Source: an uncultured Bdellovibrionales bacterium (lineage in GTDB: Bacteria > Bdellovibrionota > Bdellovibrionia > Bdellovibrionales > JAMPXM01). From it: a DNA stretch of 15,250 nt. How positions within the stretch are numbered: the stretch's first letter is position 1; each line of letters begins with the position of its first letter. The translations under genes and the position numbers were made by a program. Below are positions 12,608-15,250 of this stretch, piece by piece. A model generated the notes under the pieces. The model did not search any database. It was given only the letters and a program-made list of their open reading frames with translations, and was not told the origin of the DNA. The stretch spans positions 1 to 15,250 of the forward strand of contig CALBDW010000153.1 of NCBI GenBank assembly GCA_937927435.1, written 5' to 3'.

Positions 12608-14425
12608 ATGATTCAATCTCTGCAACGGCTCATGCCGTACATTCGGCCCCTTAAGGCCCAAATCATTCTCATATTCCTTTCGGGTCTATGCGTAACCTTA
12701 CTCAGCGGTCTGATCCCGATCGTCATCCAGTTGCTTGTCGCGATTTATGAGCGTCAAGAAATGGCGATTTTGGAAAAGCTGATCCCGGAAGGGTTCGCGG
12801 CGCGCATTCATCTCGAACTGCCGGACGAGGGACAGGTCGCGCGCTACCTCCCCTATTTCTTTCCGACCACCTTCTTCTTACTCGGCGTCTTTCGTTTCGG
12901 CCACTACGTCCTTCTCCATTACACGATCGAGCGTATCATCGCAGCGATCCGTATGGATCTCGTGCGCAAGATCATGCGCTTGAACCTCAGCTTCCACGGC
13001 TCGGTCGAACGCGGAAGCGGAGCACTCATCAGCCGCGTCTTTAACGATCCGGTGCTATTGCAACAAGGACTTAATTTCTACGTCGACATGATCCGCGAAC
13101 CGATCCAAGCAGCGATCTATCTCGCCTACATGCTTTGGCTCGATTGGCGGCTGACGCTCTTCGCCCTCATCTTCCTTCCGCTCTTTCTTTTCGTCACGAA
13201 AAAGATCGGCAAAAGCCTACGTAAATACGGCAACTACGGCCGGGAAGCCATGGAGGAACTCACCGCGACCTTCAAAGATTCCGTGGACGGGATCCGCGTC
13301 GTGCAATCGTTCAACTTGGAAAAAGAACTCGAAGCCCGGTTCCAAAGGAATCTCGAGCACTATCTCAGCACAGCCAAAAAGATCATTATGCGCGAGCAGG
13401 CCGTGAGTCCGATCAGCGAATTCCTTGTCTCGTTCCTCGTCATGGCCTTCGCCCTCTACAGCATTAAAATGGTTCTTTCGGGCAGCGCCGACACATCGAC
13501 TTTCATCGGTTTCATCGCGGCGGCGGGATTCCTGCAGGCGCCGATCAAAAAACTCCAGGACGCCGGCATCAAGATCCAACAATCCGTCGTGGTCGTGCAG
13601 AGGATCTTCGAGATTCTCGACAGTGACCAGGAGGTGCCGGCAGCGCGAAACCCGAAACCCTTCCCGAAAGAGTGGAACACCATCACGTTCCGCAACGTGA
13701 GTTTCTCGTACGGTCAAGAAACGGTTCTCAAGGGGATCAACCTCACCGTAAAACGAGGCGAAATCATCGCCATCGTCGGAGAAAGCGGCAGCGGCAAGTC
13801 CACCCTCGTCAACCTCCTTGAACGTTTTTACGATCCGACATCGGGCGAAATTCTTATCGACGATATCCCGATTTCGGAAATCGCGCTCGACGACTTACGC
13901 AAAAACATCGCGCTCGTCACCCAGGACGTCTTCTTGTTCCGTGACAGCGTCCGACGCAATATTCAGGCCGGCGATTTCTCGAAAGACGCCGTCGGCGTCG
14001 AAACGGCAGCGAAACTCGCCAACGCCCACGGGTTTATCTCGACGATTCCTAACGGATACGACAGCCCGGTCGGAGAAAGAGGCTCCTTCCTTTCAGGCGG
14101 CGAAAAGCAGCGCGTGAGTATCGCCCGCGCCATCTTTAAAGACGCGCCGATTCTGATTCTCGATGAGGCGACGAGCGCGCTCGACTCCGTCAGCGAAACG
14201 GAAGTCCAAAAGGGCTTGAACCACTTGCTAGAAAACCGCACGGCCTTCGTGATCGCACACCGCTTTTCGACGATCTTCAATGCGGACCGGATTATCGTGA
14301 TGAAGAAGGGCGTGATCGTCGAAGAGGGCGATCACGAAACGCTGCTGAACAAACGCGGCGAATACTATAACTTCTATCAGCTGCAGACGAATCACGACGA
14401 GAAAGCCCGCCGAGTGCTTTCGTAA
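12608..14425 (+). CDS. MsbA-type ABC exporter (fused membrane and ATPase domains)
   Basis: The 605-aa half-transporter has an N-terminal six-helix membrane domain (helices near 17-45, 87-108, 163-180, 183-200, 275-295 and 300-318) and a C-terminal ATPase. ATPase motifs are complete: Walker A GESGSGKST (391-399), Q-loop VTQD, signature LSGGE (495-499), Walker B ILILDEAT (about 515-522) and H-loop AHRFST. It should work as a homodimer exporting lipid A precursor, another lipid or a drug; the substrate cannot be told from sequence. A polar insertion of about 40 residues (48-90) sits in the first periplasmic loop. ATG 12608 has only a weak ribosome site (GGAAATGG somewhat far upstream); ATG 12632 is possible. 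Its long leader and operator-like promoter suggest tight control. No lipid A gene is adjacent. Confidence 0.92.
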   Translation: MIQSLQRLMPYIRPLKAQIILIFLSGLCVTLLSGLIPIVIQLLVAIYERQEMAILEKLIPEGFAARIHLELPDEGQVARYLPYFFPTTFFLLGVFRFGHYVLLHYTIERIIAAIRMDLVRKIMRLNLSFHGSVERGSGALISRVFNDPVLLQQGLNFYVDMIREPIQAAIYLAYMLWLDWRLTLFALIFLPLFLFVTKKIGKSLRKYGNYGREAMEELTATFKDSVDGIRVVQSFNLEKELEARFQRNLEHYLSTAKKIIMREQAVSPISEFLVSFLVMAFALYSIKMVLSGSADTSTFIGFIAAAGFLQAPIKKLQDAGIKIQQSVVVVQRIFEILDSDQEVPAARNPKPFPKEWNTITFRNVSFSYGQETVLKGINLTVKRGEIIAIVGESGSGKSTLVNLLERFYDPTSGEILIDDIPISEIALDDLRKNIALVTQDVFLFRDSVRRNIQAGDFSKDAVGVETAAKLANAHGFISTIPNGYDSPVGERGSFLSGGEKQRVSIARAIFKDAPILILDEATSALDSVSETEVQKGLNHLLENRTAFVIAHRFSTIFNADRIIVMKKGVIVEEGDHETLLNKRGEYYNFYQLQTNHDEKARRVLS

Positions 14426-14428
14426 AGA

Positions 14429-14459
14429 GCCTTCCGACGCCGGACAAGCGCCGGAAGGC
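14429..14459. terminator. Hairpin between convergent genes, probable terminator
   Basis: GCCTTCCG (14429-14436) pairs with CGGAAGGC (14452-14459). The stem can extend past one A-C mismatch by CGC/GCG to an apical loop of seven bases. It starts 3 bp after the exporter stop and ends 13 bp before the stop of the minus-strand gene. No T-run follows on the plus side; on the minus side GCTCTTTACG follows, a weak U-tract. Confidence 0.6.
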
Positions 14460-14472
14460 GATGTGAAGGGCC

Positions 14473-15250
14473 TTAACCGTTCGCGCCAGGGTTGGGGCGT
14501 GCGCCCGGTGAAGGTCTGAGGGTGGGTCTTGGGGGTTTTTCGTATTTCAAAATCTCGTTGATCCAGAATTCCTCGAGTACCTCATTCTTGTCTTCACAGT
14601 CTCCCGGAGAAAGAGGCACCCAAAGGAAGTCAGGGTTCAGGGAGAGCCAGTAGCCGTCCCTGGGATCTCCCTTTTCATCGGTCATCAGGTAATAGCGGAA
14701 GTGGTGACGAGAGCCCGGCGCGATACCGACTTTGTCTTGAAGATCATTATCGTACTCGTGAATCATCACGTAGTTATCGACAAGATACGTTTGCGGAGCC
14801 ACTTCCTGGATCGTCATCTCGTAGCCCGAGATCACACGGTTCTCGACCGACGGGTCGGGCCGGATATCCACGAGCACGGGCTTGCGGAGCTCTCCGATGT
14901 AATGAACGAGAACCTTATGAAACACGTGCGGATAAATATCCCTCGGGTCGCCGCCGTCGCCCCAGTAACGGCTGCCGAAGAAGGCGATCCGCGGGCAATA
15001 GTCGCGCTCGATCCAAAGCCCTTTAATGTCGGCAACCGTGAACGTGACATCGGAGTACGGATCCTTGATCGGCCATTTCGGTTCTTTCCGCAAAATCGAA
15101 GCAGCCGCCCAGCCGTTGCAATGCCCTTCCCAGTTAACGCCGGTGTAATAGTGGCGCCGCATTTCCCAGTCTTGGGCACCGGGATTCACGCACGCTCGGC
15201 GCTGAACAAAGCGGTCGTACTTCGCAAGCGGAGAATCCATGCCGGAGTAA
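14473..15250 (-). CDS. Transglutaminase-elicitor-like protein, partial (5' end outside window)
   Basis: The reading frame stays open through the window edge (codons Tyr-Ser-Gly precede the internal ATG at 15240), so the true start is probably beyond 15250 and at least 258 residues are seen. The most telling segment is WEGHCNGWAAASILRKEP (about 37-54 counted from that Met), resembling the catalytic-cysteine region of transglutaminase-elicitor-like proteins, with Cys41 as the likely nucleophile. Candidate partners are the histidines in HVFHKVLVHYIGE (104-116) and Asp or Glu residues in MIHEYDND. DGYWLSLNPDFLWVP and a Pro-rich tail (PRPTLRPSPGARPNPG) follow. If the missing part has a signal peptide, it would be an envelope or secreted enzyme. 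The family call is from memory and moderate; a cysteine-protease-fold protein of unknown function is the cautious alternative. Confidence 0.55.
   Translation of the reverse strand, partial: YSGMDSPLAKYDRFVQRRACVNPGAQDWEMRRHYYTGVNWEGHCNGWAAASILRKEPKWPIKDPYSDVTFTVADIKGLWIERDYCPRIAFFGSRYWGDGGDPRDIYPHVFHKVLVHYIGELRKPVLVDIRPDPSVENRVISGYEMTIQEVAPQTYLVDNYVMIHEYDNDLQDKVGIAPGSRHHFRYYLMTDEKGDPRDGYWLSLNPDFLWVPLSPGDCEDKNEVLEEFWINEILKYEKPPRPTLRPSPGARPNPGANG

Overview
This window comes from a Gram-negative bacterium with moderately high GC. It encodes envelope proteins with export signals, an MsbA-type lipid/drug exporter and a Bcr/CflA drug-efflux pump. The gene mix (free-standing panB, homospermidine-synthase-like enzyme, chemotaxis genes with an ODP-type diiron protein, small secreted proteins) would suit a Bdellovibrionota or other former deltaproteobacterial lineage. 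That placement is inference; nothing in the window fixes the taxon. No insertion sequence, prophage, CRISPR array or rRNA was seen.

Layout. 1-469: an initiator tRNA-fMet gene on the minus strand with a short tandem repeat just beyond its 3' end. 470-4011: housekeeping and metabolic genes, namely a PanB-like ketopantoate hydroxymethyltransferase (+), a homospermidine-synthase-like dehydrogenase (-), an O6-alkylguanine-DNA alkyltransferase (+) and a small secreted protein (-). 4108-6493: a divergent pair, a YdjM/DUF457 membrane metal-dependent hydrolase (-) and a Bcr/CflA MFS efflux pump (+). 6469-12041: the chemotaxis block. 12073-15250: a tiny secreted protein (-), an ABC exporter (+) behind a promoter with an operator-like dyad and a structured leader, and the 3' part of a transglutaminase-elicitor-like protein (-).

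The most interesting system is the six-gene minus-strand operon 11500->6469 plus the divergent cheY at 11619. In transcription order it encodes a 224-aa soluble helical protein with a degenerate chemoreceptor tip, a 244-aa ODP-like diiron metallo-beta-lactamase-fold protein, a 104-aa protein that is little more than a chemoreceptor signalling tip, CheA, CheW and CheV. The CheY response regulator is divergent. Most junctions overlap or have tiny gaps, so the products are probably made together. I infer a soluble oxygen/iron-sensing signalling array in which sensor (ODP), receptor tip and coiled-coil stalk are separate polypeptides rather than one transmembrane receptor. It has no CheR, CheB, CheC, CheD or CheZ in the window. 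ODP of Treponema denticola is an established precedent for a diiron protein feeding oxygen information to CheA through a receptor without its own sensor; the split and duplicated tip seen here looks unusual.

Other points worth attention are a missing Mg-ligand aspartate in the PanB-like protein, the competing hairpins and a 14-codon leader ORF upstream of the ABC exporter, and a perfect 14-bp dyad between convergent genes.
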